Shown: positions 44,693 through 55,446 of the stretch, in pieces | Layout of the letters: each line of letters begins with the position of its first letter | How positions within the stretch are numbered: the stretch's first letter is position 1 | Origin: Heloderma charlesbogerti | Taxonomy: Eukaryota; Chordata; Lepidosauria; Squamata; Helodermatidae | Length of the DNA: 64,000 bases | Assembly (NCBI GenBank): GCA_026122225.1 | Contig: JANEZZ010000983.1 | Coordinates: forward strand, 2,232,001 to 2,296,000 | Direction of reading: 5' to 3' | Program-made: the position numbers and the translations under genes | The notes under the pieces: model-generated | Seen by the model: the letters and a program-made list of their open reading frames with translations, nothing else | Database searches by the model: none | Told to the model about the DNA's origin: nothing

Positions 44693-44850
44693 TTTAATAA
44701 AAGCTCAGAGCCCAGTTAAGCCAAAAATTCTCTGTACAAAAGACCACAATCCAATATGGTTAGTTTGTGCAGTTTCCCATCCCAGATCCACCCCCACCAA
44801 CCCATACAAAGTCACCAATTCAGAATATTTGCTAAATGTTAACTATTTTA

Positions 44851-45452
44851 TAGTGCTGTGCACCACTTCGGCATGAGGCCCAAGCCCCGAGTTGAAGCAG
44901 GATGCTTCGAGCTACTTCGGGCCGCCTTTAAGAGGGGGCACGAAGTGGCATGAAAGGAATCGGGTCTCTCCAAAGCACTTCAGCATGCTTCGGCACCATC
45001 CGGAAGCCCGGCTGCCATGCTGCTGCCACTGCCTCTGCCTCTGCCAGGTCTTTACCTGGCTCCAATGGATGCGCACTGGCAGCCATCTTGTTGTTCCGGA
45101 GAGGGGAGCCACATCCCCTGGAACAACAAGACAGCTGCTGGCACACGTCCAGAGGGCCTAGGACCTGGCATCAGCAGCTCCCCCTGGCAGCTCAGGCAGC
45201 ACTCCCAGCACCAGTGGCGCCCCCCCACACACACACATGGAACAAGCCTAAGGGCCCAGGTAAGGAGCTGGGGACTGGACAGCATGTTGGCGGGGGGGGG
45301 GGTGAAGCAAGATTCAGATGTCCAAATCCCGCTTTGGCCTCATGGAGGGGGCAAATCGGGGGGGGGGCAAATCAGCCTGAACTGAATCAGGCCCCCCTCG
45401 GAAGCCCCGAAGCAGCCTTCGAGTTGGAGCAGGGGGTCCATGCACAGCCCTA
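44851..45452. mobile_element. Distinct hAT-like element, exact TSD, YY1-like arms
   Basis: It starts TAGTGCTGTGCACCACTTCG, ends GGTCCATGCACAGCCCTA and is flanked by the octamer CTATTTTA (44843-44850 and 45453-45460). The interior differs from the main family. The centre is a hairpin of GAACAACAAGA and its complement around 45110. The left arm reads CAAGATGGCTGCC on the minus strand, a YY1-like site. Donors point outward again: CCAG/GTAAAG on the minus strand near 45056 and CCCAG/GTAAGG on the plus strand near 45257. CTTCGAGCTACTTCGGG and GAAGCAGCCTTCGAG are inverted near the ends. Open frames reach 212 codons but are repeat by-products. Confidence 0.85.
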
Positions 45453-45732
45453 CTATTTTACATACGTCAAAGCCAAGGTTACACATGGCACCAATAACTT
45501 AAATATATCTGAATCATTATTTTCCATAAGAACCATGCATTCCCTTTACAAACTCTTTACAAACCATGAGAAAAAGCAGTTTCCTTAGATGAGATTTGAT
45601 TTAGGGTAATATCCAGAGCTGTGTGTGTGATCCAAAATCTACAGTTTAGGACCAACCAGAATGTCACAAGATGAGCTTGGAAATACCTGCTTATCACTGA
45701 AAATGGCCTAGATTTCAATATACTATATACCA

Positions 45733-45864
45733 ACCTTCCCCAACTGGCATCTTCCAGATGTTTTGGACCTCAACTCCCATCAGCTCTTGCTAGTGTGGCC
45801 AGTGGTCAGGAGTGCTGGGAGTTGTAGTTCAAAGCATCTGGAGGGCACCAGGTAGGGAAGGCTA
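45733..45864. mobile_element. hAT-Charlie-like palindromic MITE
   Basis: AACCTTCCCCAACTGGCATC at the left and GGGCACCAGGTAGGGAAGG at the right. Internal TGGACCTCAACTCCCATCAG and GGGAGTTGTAGTTCAAAGC arms. Confidence 0.65.
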
Positions 45865-46044
45865 CCATATATTTTGAAGTACTTCCAATTTGGAGAAAAC
45901 TGATGATCTTCTTGGAAAACATATTCAGTGGTATTATTAGAAATGTGCAAACCATGTGGATCTCAAAAGCAGCAATATCTAACATTTCAACAGTCTTCTG
46001 TCAAATCAAATGCTGATGTGCCAGGGTGCTGAGTCAGTCTGATG

Positions 46045-46581
46045 TAGGGATGTCGGAGAAATCCTCCACGGACCCCAATGAGGCCGGATTCTATTGAATC
46101 CACTCCCCCGAAGTCTGTGGAGGATCAGATCTCTTAACTCCGCCTCCCCGCGTAGTCCTCGCCAGCCAGATCCTGCCTGCCGCCAGCTGGCTCCAAAGCC
46201 CCAGCGATACGGCTGCCATTAATGTATCGCTGGCTGGACTAATGGACTGCAGACGCAAATGGTGTCTGCTATGCCATTTGCATCCCTGCTCTTTGCGCGA
46301 TAGGCTATGTAAAGATTTACGTAGCCTATCACATCAAAGAGCAGGGACGCAAATAACGTCTGCTATGCTGGACGCCATTTGCATCCGCAGTACGCCAGTC
46401 CAGCCAGTGATACGGCAATGGCAGCTGTATCGGTGGGGCTTCAGAGCCAGGCAGTAGCTCCACAGAATCGCCACGGAGCGGAGCCGGCCAGCAAGGATTC
46501 CAGGGGGGGGAGGGATGGATAGCTTCCCCCCCCATGGAACCCTCCTGCCGGAATGGCGGGTAAGTAATTCGTACATCCCTA
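46045..46581. mobile_element. hAT-like palindromic MITE inside a SINE
   Basis: Ends TAGGGATGTCGGAGAAATCC and AATTCGTACATCCCTA. One central hairpin, GCGATAGGCTATGTAAA and its complement (about 46297-46333), lies between inverted CAAATGGTGTC and GACGCCATTTG arms and CAGCGATAC/GTATCGCTG arms. It is closest in plan to 10701-11324. The donor CGG/GTAAGT faces right at 46560. It sits at the 5' head of the MIR-like SINE that follows; the flanks GTCTGATG and GTGATGAG are not a clean duplication. Confidence 0.75.
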
Positions 46582-46770
46582 GTGATGAGAGTGTCAGAAT
46601 AGGAGAGAGGACACAGAGACACAGGTTCAAATCCCTACACAGCCATGCAGTTACTGGGTGACTCAAGTGTGTCATTATCTCTTAGCCCAACCTACCTCAC
46701 AGGGAACTTGTGAGGATAAAATGGAAAAAAGAACCCTATACACTACCCTAAGCTTCTTGGAGGAAGGACA
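46582..46770 (+). mobile_element. MIR-like tRNA-derived SINE, sense
   Basis: It contains a B-box-like GGTTCAAATCCC, a core with ACTGGGTGACTCAAG, CCTACCTCACAGGGAACTTGTGAGGATAAAATGG, and an L2-like end CTTCTTGGAGGAAGGAC. It is the sense counterpart of 12838-13078. Confidence 0.7.
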
Positions 46771-46774
46771 GACT

Positions 46775-47035
46775 AGAAATGTATCTAACAATATTATTTG
46801 GGGAAGCCACTACCTGCTGGGAGTCAGTGTCTGGTCTGGTGGGGCAGGCAGGTATGATGGAACCTGGGAGATAAGCCCCTTACTGCAATCTTGGTGGTGG
46901 TGATGGAGGTGATTCAGACTGGATATAAAAAACTGTCTGCGAAGCTGGCTGGACTGGAAGAAGAGCTCTACCTAATGGCCCCATATGCTAGGGATGGGAG
47001 AACCTGCAAGTTTTGAGCTCACCTAAAATATTTTT
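46775..47035. other. Non-coding stretch
   Basis: Nothing recognised beyond GATGGAGGTGA-type simple sequence. Confidence 0.35.
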
Positions 47036-47039
47036 TTAA

Positions 47040-47560
47040 GATTCACCATGTAGCCAGTAAAGTCAATCTCATCGCAGATGGCATGTCAAGGAGAGAAGCC
47101 TCCAATGTGCTTATCACATAAGACTTTGTTCCTATATCTTCCCACATTTTATCAACCCATTGCTCTTTAGCTGGTTGCTTTGGAGACTTCCAATTACATG
47201 CTAATGCTATACATGACTTTGCAGCTGTCTGCAATTGCTTCAGAAGGATTTTATGCAGGAATCCAGGATCATTAGGTTCAAAAAGATGAACAAGCATAGT
47301 TTTAGGAGTTACCAGTGTTCTAACTTGAAGAAATTCCAGACAGTAATCAGCAGCAACCATGTTCCAAAAGTCCTGCATTGTTGAACATTCCCACCAAAGA
47401 TGAAAGTATGAACCAATCTGACCACACCTCTTCCAACAATATTGACTATGATTCAGATGTATTAGGTGAAGCCTTGCAGGAGTAACGTACCAGCTACTGA
47501 GAACTTTGGACTGTGCTTCCTTTGTATTAATGCTGATTGATAAAGATGCAAAAGAAGTTC
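47040..47560 (-). pseudogene. L1 ORF2 C-terminal remnant
   Basis: The minus-strand translation contains CWKRCGQIGSYFHLWWEC, a C-x3-C-x7-H-x4-C zinc-knuckle-like motif. The later segment NWKSPKQPAKEQWVDKMW follows. Both are hallmarks of the C-terminal end of L1-clade ORF2 proteins, which act after the reverse-transcriptase domain in binding element RNA. The frame is open from about 47560 to the stop near 47043, except for possible damage at the upstream edge. The endonuclease and reverse transcriptase are absent or unrecognisable. The minus strand up to about 48180 may continue the same element with several stops. It is inactive. Confidence 0.7.
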
Positions 47561-48400
47561 ACATACATGGCTTTTCTTATATCCTTATGATCCCTTGTCT
47601 TATGGAGCCTGACTGACTCGCCAAAGGGCCAGAGTGCTGAAGGCACAGGAGGTAAAGGCTTGCTGCTGGATACCTCAGTTTGAGACATCCCCCCCCCCAG
47701 TTCTTACAGCAATCTGCAAGTTTTGAGGTGGAAGGATGAAGCAACCTCTTCTCCATCCCATGGAAACTCTTGAGGACCTAGCAAAAGAGGAAGGAGCTTT
47801 GTCATCACAGTATATTGATTGAAGTTGTAAGCTCCACTCTATGCAAAGGTGGGTGAAAGCCCCACAAACATAGGTACAGGAGCTGATGAGATGTCCATAC
47901 TGGTCTGGTTCACATATTAAATTTGTCCACATAAGTACTTACCTGGAAATGGCCCACAATTCTTACATGAAAAAAGGTATTGTGAAAATTCTTACTGGCA
48001 ATTGAAAACTGCAGTGAAGTCATAGAAATGCCTGAAGACACTTTCTGTAAATGCAGAATACTCTCTTCTTACACTTAGCCAAAATTTGTATCCTCTCCTG
48101 AACAAAAATCCAGCAAGCCAAGGTCTCCCATTAGTGGACAATTCAATCAAGCTTTCATTTTCCTCCTCAAAGCAAGTGAGTCATCATCAGCTTTAAAGTA
48201 TTAGCAGAAATGTCTGAACTCTAGTCATAACTCTGAGCGTTTTCACACAGAATGGCAATCAAGAAACTGACAAATTAAATGAAACATTACTGTTTTGTCA
48301 GTAAATTCATAGTTGGCACACACACACACACACACACACACACATGCTTTCTAAGGATGATTAACTTAGCAATAAATTTCACTGAAATTAAAGGGACTTA
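47561..48400. other. Non-coding; possible decayed L1 and a (CA)n repeat
   Basis: The minus strand holds interrupted frames that might be further L1 sequence (low certainty). A (CA)n run of about 28 bp lies at 48317-48344. Confidence 0.35.
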
Positions 48401-48404
48401 CAGC

Positions 48405-49050
48405 TAGGGATGTCAGAGAAATCTGCAACACAACCAAGTGAGTTCAGGTTTCTATAAATCTGGCCAATGCAGCAGACCAGCTTTTTTTTGAGTCACATGG
48501 ATTCCGCAGACTTGTTGACCTTTTTGTAATTTCTGAAATGTTACACCAACTTAGTTGTAGAAAAATACGTAAAATAAAAAAATGCCAAAAATGTGCATTT
48601 CCCCCACAGGCTATAGCATGAAAATGCACATTTTGGCAGGATTTGCACTGGTGTGTGGGGGGGATTTGTGCATTTTTTAATCTGTCCCATCTGCGTTTCA
48701 CAGATTGTCAAGTGCTTTTCATACCATCATCCACTCATTGACAAAATCGGATTTTTCCCAATTTCCCTACTTTGTGCAAATTCACATTTGCACCAATTCG
48801 CACTTGCAAAAATGCACAAATCTTCCTCAAATGTGCAAATCCTCCTATGGGCATTTTCATACTTTAGGGTATGGGGGAGATACGCATTTTCAGCCCATGT
48901 CTTTAAAAAAAAAATTACATATTTTTCTATGACTAAATTTGTGTAACATTCCAGAAAGTAAGAAAAACGATGCACAAGTCCACAGAATCCATGCGACTTG
49001 GGAAAAGCCAGTCTGCTGCAGAATCAACAGTCATTTCTCCGACATCCCTA
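48405..49050. mobile_element. AT-rich hAT-like element (TAGGGATGTCAGAG...CATCCCTA)
   Basis: The same termini as the GC-rich family, TAGGGATGTCAGAGAAAT and CATTTCTCCGACATCCCTA. The interior differs: inverted GCAGCAGACCAGCTTTT and AGCCAGTCTGCTGC arms near the ends, then AAATGCACATTT and TGTGCAAAT phrases. The shorter relative at 54128-54554 shares the CACAGATTGT, CATCATCCACTCATT and TTGCACC segments. No exact duplication (CTTACAGC/GTTCTACT). Confidence 0.7.
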
Positions 49051-49054
49051 GTTC

Positions 49055-49895
49055 TACTGCAGGTTGAATCTATAGCACAGGCCTTACTGGAGGTTGTCTT
49101 TTGGCCTGTGGAAGCTGCACAGTACTAAATAAGCTGCTGGGACTACAACATGTATAGACTCAATATAAACTAGGGGCATGCAGAGATAAAACTGCTGAGG
49201 GACTCCGCATAGAATGCACTGTAAACCTCCTCCTTCTAGGGATGCTGCTATGCCAGGTGTGCTGGGAGGTCTGAAGTGAAATGCCACTCCCATTTTCACC
49301 AGAAAGGTGGAGAGCTGTAAAATCAGGGAAAAGATACAGGAGATTGCTTCCCAGTGATGGAGCAACAGCATTTTCTCAGAATGGTCTATTTTCCCCCCAC
49401 CACCTTTTGTTCAGCAGTGGTGGTGACCCTCACAACAGTCACCAACCATCTCCCCACCCCACCCTGCTGCCGCCACCAGAGAACAGCTCAGGAACAATAG
49501 TACATCATTATATCATATGCTATGTATATATTTTTCCACTTCAGTATTTTCTTTTCCTTCTATAGCTAGAAACTCTGTATATGAATGTGTTTAATTAGTT
49601 GCCTTATTTTAGGCATATTTAATTTTCTTTGGTGTAATTTCACAGTGTGTTGATGCTTGGGATATTTTGGTGAAAGGATGTAAACAAATAGCTAAGTGCA
49701 AACCGATCACTATCACCCTAAATAGGCAGTCTGAACAATCAGTGCTATTCATGACTGTTGTCTAGTAAATCCTAAAGCCTGGATTCAGATCTATGCCAGT
49801 TTCCAGTTAGACCAGGCAGCTCCCTGACTCATAGCTCCAGAAACATTCTCCAGTTGGTAAATTTACATGCTCATCTTGAATCAGCAACAGGGGCT
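49055..49895. other. Non-coding stretch, nothing recognised
   Basis: Unique sequence. The 94- and 95-codon frames on opposite strands are unsupported. Confidence 0.4.
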
Positions 49896-49902
49896 GGAGT
49901 AT

Positions 49903-50332
49903 CAGGGATGCTCAAACTCTCTGAAATTCTCCAAACTTCACTTCAAAGCTCGATTCGGGTCACTCCCATTCTTGCTTGTGAACGTTTTTCCTATGTTCAA
50001 ATGTGAGAAGTGTGCATTTCAAATGGCAAAAGTGCACATTTCTGTATGCATTTTTCAAACTGCATTGAAAATGCATGGACTGAAGCATGAAAATGCAATG
50101 TTAAACATTTTTAAAAGTACACACTTTAAAAAAATGCACACTTCAAAGAATTTTTCAAAAGAGTGCATTTTTTAAAGTGTACATTTCTTTAAGTGTGCAT
50201 TTTTAAAAGTGCACTTTTTAAAGTGTGCATTTTTTGAATGCAAATGCAACTTCAGGAACTTGTTTCATTTTCATTCATTTTCAGAAAGCATGCGCTCATG
50301 TTTGCATTCTTGGCTGCACATGGCATTTCTGA
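49903..50332. mobile_element. Probable AT-rich hAT-like element, decayed
   Basis: It starts CAGGGATGCTCAAACTC and continues with GAAATTCTCCAAACTTCACTTC-type sequence. Alternating GTGCATTTTT and AAAGTGCAC phrases follow. It resembles 62695-63151. The right end is approximate. Confidence 0.45.
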
Positions 50333-50339
50333 TCTATTT

Positions 50340-51315
50340 GTGAACTCAAACAAAGCCAATTCTTTTTCACCCTACCAATTTTCTTCCACAAGTGGTGGGT
50401 CCCACTAATTCTGTTGCACAAGCGGGACCCACCACTTATGCAAGGGAGATGTTGTGCTTCCTAGGGAAAGCCCTGAAATGAACGGAAATGCTCATTTCTG
50501 GAAGGAGGAAGGTCGGCAGAGCTCCCTTATGTGAGCTCTGCCAACCTGCCTCCTTCCAGAAATGAGCACTTCTGCTCATTTGGAGTTGCCCCAGAAGTGG
50601 TAAATCAACATTGCACAAGTGGTAGGGGCTGCTGGGGCAATACAGTCAGCAAGGCGGAAGAGAACAGGCAAAGGAAGGGGTGCCCCATTGGATTCTTCCC
50701 ACTGTTGCCCATGTGCACTATGTTGCCTACCCCTGCTTAGGATATGTAACATCAGTTCAGGGCCAAGGTCTGATCCCTGGACCATATTTTCTTTCTCTGC
50801 CTATAGATTCAAAATCCCACTGGAATAATAATGGAATAGTTTGTATAATGGCTTGCTATTAGACACTAGCATTGTTTAACTCATCGATTAAGGCACAACA
50901 TTTTGGGTCTGCTCTGTAAAGAACATGGAAAGGCTGGAGTTTATTACTGGAGAATCTAAATGAGAGAAACTATCCATCCACCCACCCACCCATCCATCCA
51001 TCCATCCTTTTATAATGTTATCAGGGCTATGCAAATTTAATGAATTGGTGAACGAACAGGATTTTGTTGATCAGCTGTAAAATTCAGCACTTCATATATA
51101 CAGAGTTTTGTTTTTAACTTATATCAACACAACAAACACAGCCATTACAACAAAAAGGCAAACTAAAGTAGAACAAAAAGGCTGATAGAGGACAGGGTGG
51201 GAAAGAGATGTGAAAGCATTCATGGATTTTCTTTATTCCCTTTTCCTTATTCCCTTCAGCTAAATATAGGCTTCCATATATGTCAGTAAGCATCTGATTT
51301 CTGTAATCTACAATA
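50340..51315. other. Non-coding stretch with an inverted repeat
   Basis: No gene is recognised. Within 50385-50610, CAAGTGGTGGGTCCCACT and AGTGGGACCCACCACTT-like arms, and GAAATGAGCA with TGCTCATTTC, form inverted repeats of an unassigned element. (ATCC)n occupies 50972-51006. Confidence 0.45.
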
Positions 51316-51319
51316 TGTA

Positions 51320-51478
51320 TTTATGTATTTATTTCATTTATATCTTACCTTTCTTCCATTGTGGAACTCAAGGTGGCTACATGTGGTTCCCAGGTGGTCT
51401 CCCCTCCAAGCACTGGCCAGACCCAGACCTGCTTAGCTTCAGCAAGGTAGCTGTCTCATGTGCCTTCAGACCATGCTT
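51320..51478 (-). mobile_element. 5S rRNA-derived SINE, antisense
   Basis: On the minus strand it contains AGCTAAGCAGGTCTGGGTC and TGCTTGGAGGGGAGACC, then CACCTGGGAACCACATGTAG. These match the internal control region of 5S rRNA. The 3' part ends in an AT-rich tail (ATAAATACATAAATAC on the minus strand). The sense copy is at 56281-56434. Confidence 0.75.
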
Positions 51479-51696
51479 GGCACTACTTATGTAATATGAC
51501 ATATGATGTGGGCATGTCCTGTAGTGGCTTCTTTCTGGTTGGAAGTCATGGCTTGTATATATATTTTTCTTGAAAAACCAGCAAAAATACCAGATGTTCA
51601 TGCACTTTTAAATTACATCCGATCCCTGTGACATGGGCATAAACAGATAGATAGCAAAAGTGGACACCGAGAGTCCTTAGAGCTGCAAAGAGACTA

Positions 51697-51836
51697 AGGG
51701 TGCAATCCTATGTGTGTTTAGATGGAGAAAAGGCCTACAACTCCCAGCATGCTCCAGTCAGTCATGCTGGCTGGAGCATGCTGGGAACTGTAGGGCTTTT
51801 CTCCATCTAAACATGCATAGGATTGCGCCCTTAAGG
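51697..51836. mobile_element. Hairpin MITE with ZNF143-like motif, best copy
   Basis: Arms of about 60 bp pair almost perfectly. The left arm is AAGGGTGCAATCCTATG with TTTAGATGGAGAAAAGG, and the right arm is its complement ending ATAGGATTGCGCCCTTAA. CCTACAACTCCCAGCATGC (51734-51752) matches the ZNF143/THAP11 motif, and an inverted version follows. Confidence 0.8.
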
Positions 51837-51838
51837 AA

Positions 51839-52822
51839 CAACCCTATGGCCGCTAGACAGTATCTAGACAGCCATAGGATTTTTCTGTTTCTGGGAACTG
51901 AGCTCGGAGGAAGGTGTCAGGGTGGAAACTGAGCCGAGAGAGCCTCAGAGCAGTTCGGATTTTGAGGAGGAACAGCTATCCATGGGAGAGGGGCCACCTC
52001 ATCCCTCACAGGCTCAGCACCTGGCAGAGATTCCTCCTGCCGGCATTCCAGAGATAGATAGCGAGTCGGGTAGTGAGGGAATGTGTGTGTGGGGGCTTCT
52101 TAGATGCTCGATGCAGACGCAAAGAGCGATGAGTGATGGAGGGCGCAGAAAGGAGGCGTAGCGCCCGTTTGGCGTGCAAGCAATGGCCGCCTCCCATGGA
52201 CCCAAGAGAAAGAGGGAGGATCTCTCCCTAGCCCATAAGTTCTGGGTGTTCAAGTGACTCTCTTTCAAATGGGGATCAACTGACTACTTGAAGCTTAGGC
52301 TACCCTGCTGTTCCTTGCTTTAGTTGCTGGAGATTAGCATCTGAAAGAGTCATTACGTTGTAAAGGGATTAAAGCTTTGAAAATAAATCCTTTCGTCTGT
52401 GTCTTGAGTTGGCTATTGGAATCTACTGGGAGAAGCCGCCAGAGCACTCCTGACAGCAGGGCTCTGAGCTCGGTCCTCAGAAACCGTGCTCCCTGTCCTC
52501 TCCCCTGCCACCTAGTAGGTGGCACAATCCTTCCCTGTCTCTGTGCTCATAACCACAGTGTGGAGTGGGCAAAAAGGGGATGTTCCCTGGGGTGGGGAGG
52601 GGAGGAGACTGCGAAAGCATCTTTACAATACTTCCTATGCACCATCTGGCCTCCCCGCCCCCCGCCCACCCCGCTCAGACGTTCCCAGCTATAGAGCCAA
52701 ATTTGGCTGTCTAGCTGCAAATGCAGGGCAGGTGGCACGTGGAAGAGAGGATCCCCTCCATGGGGTCCTACCCTGCACTGGATAGTTGGCTGCCTCCAAC
52801 TATCCCAATAGGATTAGTGCTT
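51839..52822. mobile_element. MITE copy split by a solo LTR
   Basis: The left part starts GGAACAACCCTATGGCCGC. The right part ends GCCTCCAACTATCCCAATAGGATTAG. The LTR at 51915-52455 interrupts it. It belongs to the family at 26204-26652. Confidence 0.55.
51915..52455 (+). mobile_element. Solo LTR (TGTCAGGGTGG...CACTCCTGACA)
   Basis: Termini TGTCAGGGTGGAA and GCACTCCTGACA. The flanks GAAGG and GCAGG differ at one of five positions. AAAATAAATCC near 52380 provides a polyadenylation signal, and CTTTCGTCTGTG follows. There is no internal region, so recombination between two LTRs removed the provirus or retrotransposon body. The class (Gypsy or ERV) is undecided. Confidence 0.75.
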
Positions 52823-52925
52823 ACTGCTTTTGTTACATTTGAATGGATCTCCTACAGCCTTCAATCTCATATGGATGCTTATTTAGATATATGGACTGCT
52901 TATATTAACATATATATTTGAAATG
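52800..52925 (+). pseudogene. Possible L1 ORF2 terminal remnant
   Basis: The translation FEWISYSLQSHMDAYLDIW followed by TAYINIYI resembles the last residues of L1-clade ORF2 in style (aromatic-rich, ending near the stop). The match is weak and short. Confidence 0.25.
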
Positions 52926-52929
52926 GACA

Positions 52930-54115
52930 TGTTAAGTCCTTATTTTCCCCTATTTTTTTCTTTTTTTATTAAGGGTTATGTAAATGTATATCGTGTATGG
53001 ATATGTTTTATGATAAGTTCTTCCTTTTCTTTTTCTTCTTCTTTTCTCTCTTTTGTGTTTAACCCCTGCACTTTGTTTGTTACTGTTATCTTTGCTTCTT
53101 CTTTTTTTAAGTATGGCAAGCAAAAATAGGTCTTCTGTCTATTGCCAGATTAGACTGCGTTTACTATTCCTGTGCTTTAAAATTATATGTTTGGTGAGCA
53201 ATAGGGCACGACTAATCAATTTCTGCTGTCCTGGGTTCCATACAATTGGGAAGTATCCTCTCAATGTTTTTTTGAGGGTTAGATTTAGATCTGTCTCCAG
53301 GACCAAGTGGACACTTCATTTAACAAATAAAGAGCAGATGTTTAGCCAAAGGTCTGAAAGTGTGTGTATTCGTTTGTTCTTTACTGTTATCATATTCTTA
53401 TGTAAGCTACCCTGATTGAAGGGCAGTATAAATTCTATAAACAAACACACAAACAAATGTATGAACAATGTCTAGGAAACCATCAAAAGCTAGGATGAGC
53501 CAAGATTTCCAGTGATCAGGAATGAATGTCTTTGTCCTGCATAGATCTTTGTTTCTCCTTATGATTGGGAAGGGGGGGGGGATACAGAAAAAAGTATATG
53601 TAAATTGGTATAATTTTCTAGAGGCTGCAGAATTTGGCTCTCTTGGTTCCGCTTGGCATAACATTTCTGATTATATCTATTCATCAGTGTACATGGAACA
53701 TATACAGTTCTGAACTCTGTTATGTCTCCACCATCTACTGCAAAGTGTCATGAACAATGGAAACTAATGGACATAACAGTTGGCGCTTTCCCTTCCATCA
53801 AGTGCTTCATAGTCAGGCAGCTGTATTGTGGCATGAGCCATTCAGAGCCCTGTAAGCTTGATGAGGATTGGCAAGCTGAAGGCAAGCAAAGTTGCTACCG
53901 TTTGAGAAATAATCGGATGTCTTTAGAGAAAATTGCGAAGAGTATGAAGTCCGCTCGTTATTTTTGTTTGGGTTGGGTTGGGTTTGTGGAGGGGGGCATT
54001 CCAGGAGAAATCTGCAGCCTCATAGACTTCTGCTCCTTGCCTTCCCTGAGAAGCAAGAGCTCTCTTCTGTGGGAAGAGGCATGCCACTCACTCCCAAGGA
54101 TTCTACTATCAGCCT
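52930..54115. other. Non-coding stretch, nothing recognised
   Basis: AT-rich, with pyrimidine-rich runs at 53020-53060 and a G run at 53572-53581. Confidence 0.4.
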
Positions 54116-54127
54116 GGTAGCTATAGT

Positions 54128-54554
54128 TAAGGATGTACAGATTGTGTGACATCCGTTCTGTCTGTGTTTCGCAGATTGTTAGGCAGCTTTCATTCCATCG
54201 TCTGCCCGTTAACAGAATTTTGACTTTTGTTTCCAAATTTGTGCAACCGCATATTTGAGCAAATGTGCATTTGCGCAAATTTGCACATGCAAAAAAATGT
54301 GCAAATTCTCCTAAAGTGCACATTTTCAAGCTTTTTCCTATGGGGGAAATGCATATTTTTGGCTGGGCCTTTTTTATTTTATGTATTTTTCTATGACAAA
54401 ATTTGCACAAAATTCAGGAATGTTAGAAAAATGGTCCGCAAGTTCGTAGATTCTTCCCTACAGTGGAAAAGCCAGTCCACTACAGAATCTGAGGATCAGA
54501 TTCATGAAAATCTGAACTCGTTTTGTTCCTTTGTGGATTTCTCCACCATCCCTA
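54128..54554. mobile_element. AT-rich hAT-like element with near-exact TSD
   Basis: Starts TAAGGATGTACAGATTG and ends TTTCTCCACCATCCCTA. The octamers GCTATAGT (54120-54127) and GCTGTAGT (54555-54562) match at 7 of 8. The interior is a shorter version of 48405-49050. Confidence 0.75.
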
Positions 54555-54978
54555 GCTGTAGTTAGTAAATGGAGGGCAATCTATGGTCTTCAGACTAGGG
54601 GTGGGCAGATCAGTCTATTTACAGTCCATGTCATCTCCCCATGTGTTCATTCATAAATCTGTTCCTTCTTGTTTCTGAATTAATCTGCCATTTTTATGAA
54701 TCCCTAAGTTCTTTGTTTCCTTCCTCCTTCACCTGCTCCCTTCCTGTATCCCAAATACCTTTGCAGCACTGTAGTCCTAGTATATAGAATGGCTGATTTT
54801 TTTTAACAATTTTGCCTGCTGCCTAATGAAATAATCCAGGAATAATCCATGGTTCTGGGTTCACACAAAATGACAACCCATGGTTTAAAGAACCCAGAGT
54901 TCACAACCCAATAACAAACCATGGGTTCTCTTTCTGGGTTGTTCGTGGTTAACACATCAATGGCCACATTCACACATC

Positions 54979-55332
54979 AATCTGGTTCACACGTAATGAC
55001 AACCCATTGGTTTAAAAATCCGTTGGCTCAATAACCAATGGGTTGTCGTGCATGAGTGGGAGAGAGTGGGCACACTGCCTGCAGCATCTCCGTCTCTTCC
55101 ACTTTTACTCAGCAACTCACAATCAGCTCAGCGACCCACGATTGGCTCCTGCTGAGTGTCACATCTGAATGCAGACTGGGTTCTTCAGGGGCTGAACAAC
55201 CCAGCAGTTAACACATGGTTTGTTGCTGGGTTAACCGCTGGGTTGTTGAGCACTTCAGGTACCGTGCCCATGCATCCCCAGCAACACATCGCTTTTTAAA
55301 CCAGTGGGTTGTCATTATATGTGAACAGCCCC
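54979..55332. mobile_element. Palindromic MITE with AACCCATTGGTT motifs
   Basis: The left arm GGTTCACACGTAATGACAAC with CCATTGGTTTAAA is the inverted complement of the right arm TTTAAACCAGTGGGTTGTCA with TTATATGTGAACAGCC. Several short AACCCAxGGGTT-type hairpins repeat inside, and also to the left at 54850-54960, where a second, truncated copy may lie. Confidence 0.6.
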
Positions 55333-55446
55333 AGTATGACAACCTAGAATTCAACAACCCCTACTATGAGCTAGCATTATGTGCAAACCTAGCCTATGAC
55401 TACACAAATGTAAATGTTTGATTTTGTCATTTTAGTTAATGTCTAA

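Noticed and set aside
44950..45588. 212-codon ORF at 44950 as a protein gene
   Set aside because: It lies almost wholly inside the hAT-like element 44851-45452, overlaps other long frames and runs out of the element into unique DNA. No domain is visible.
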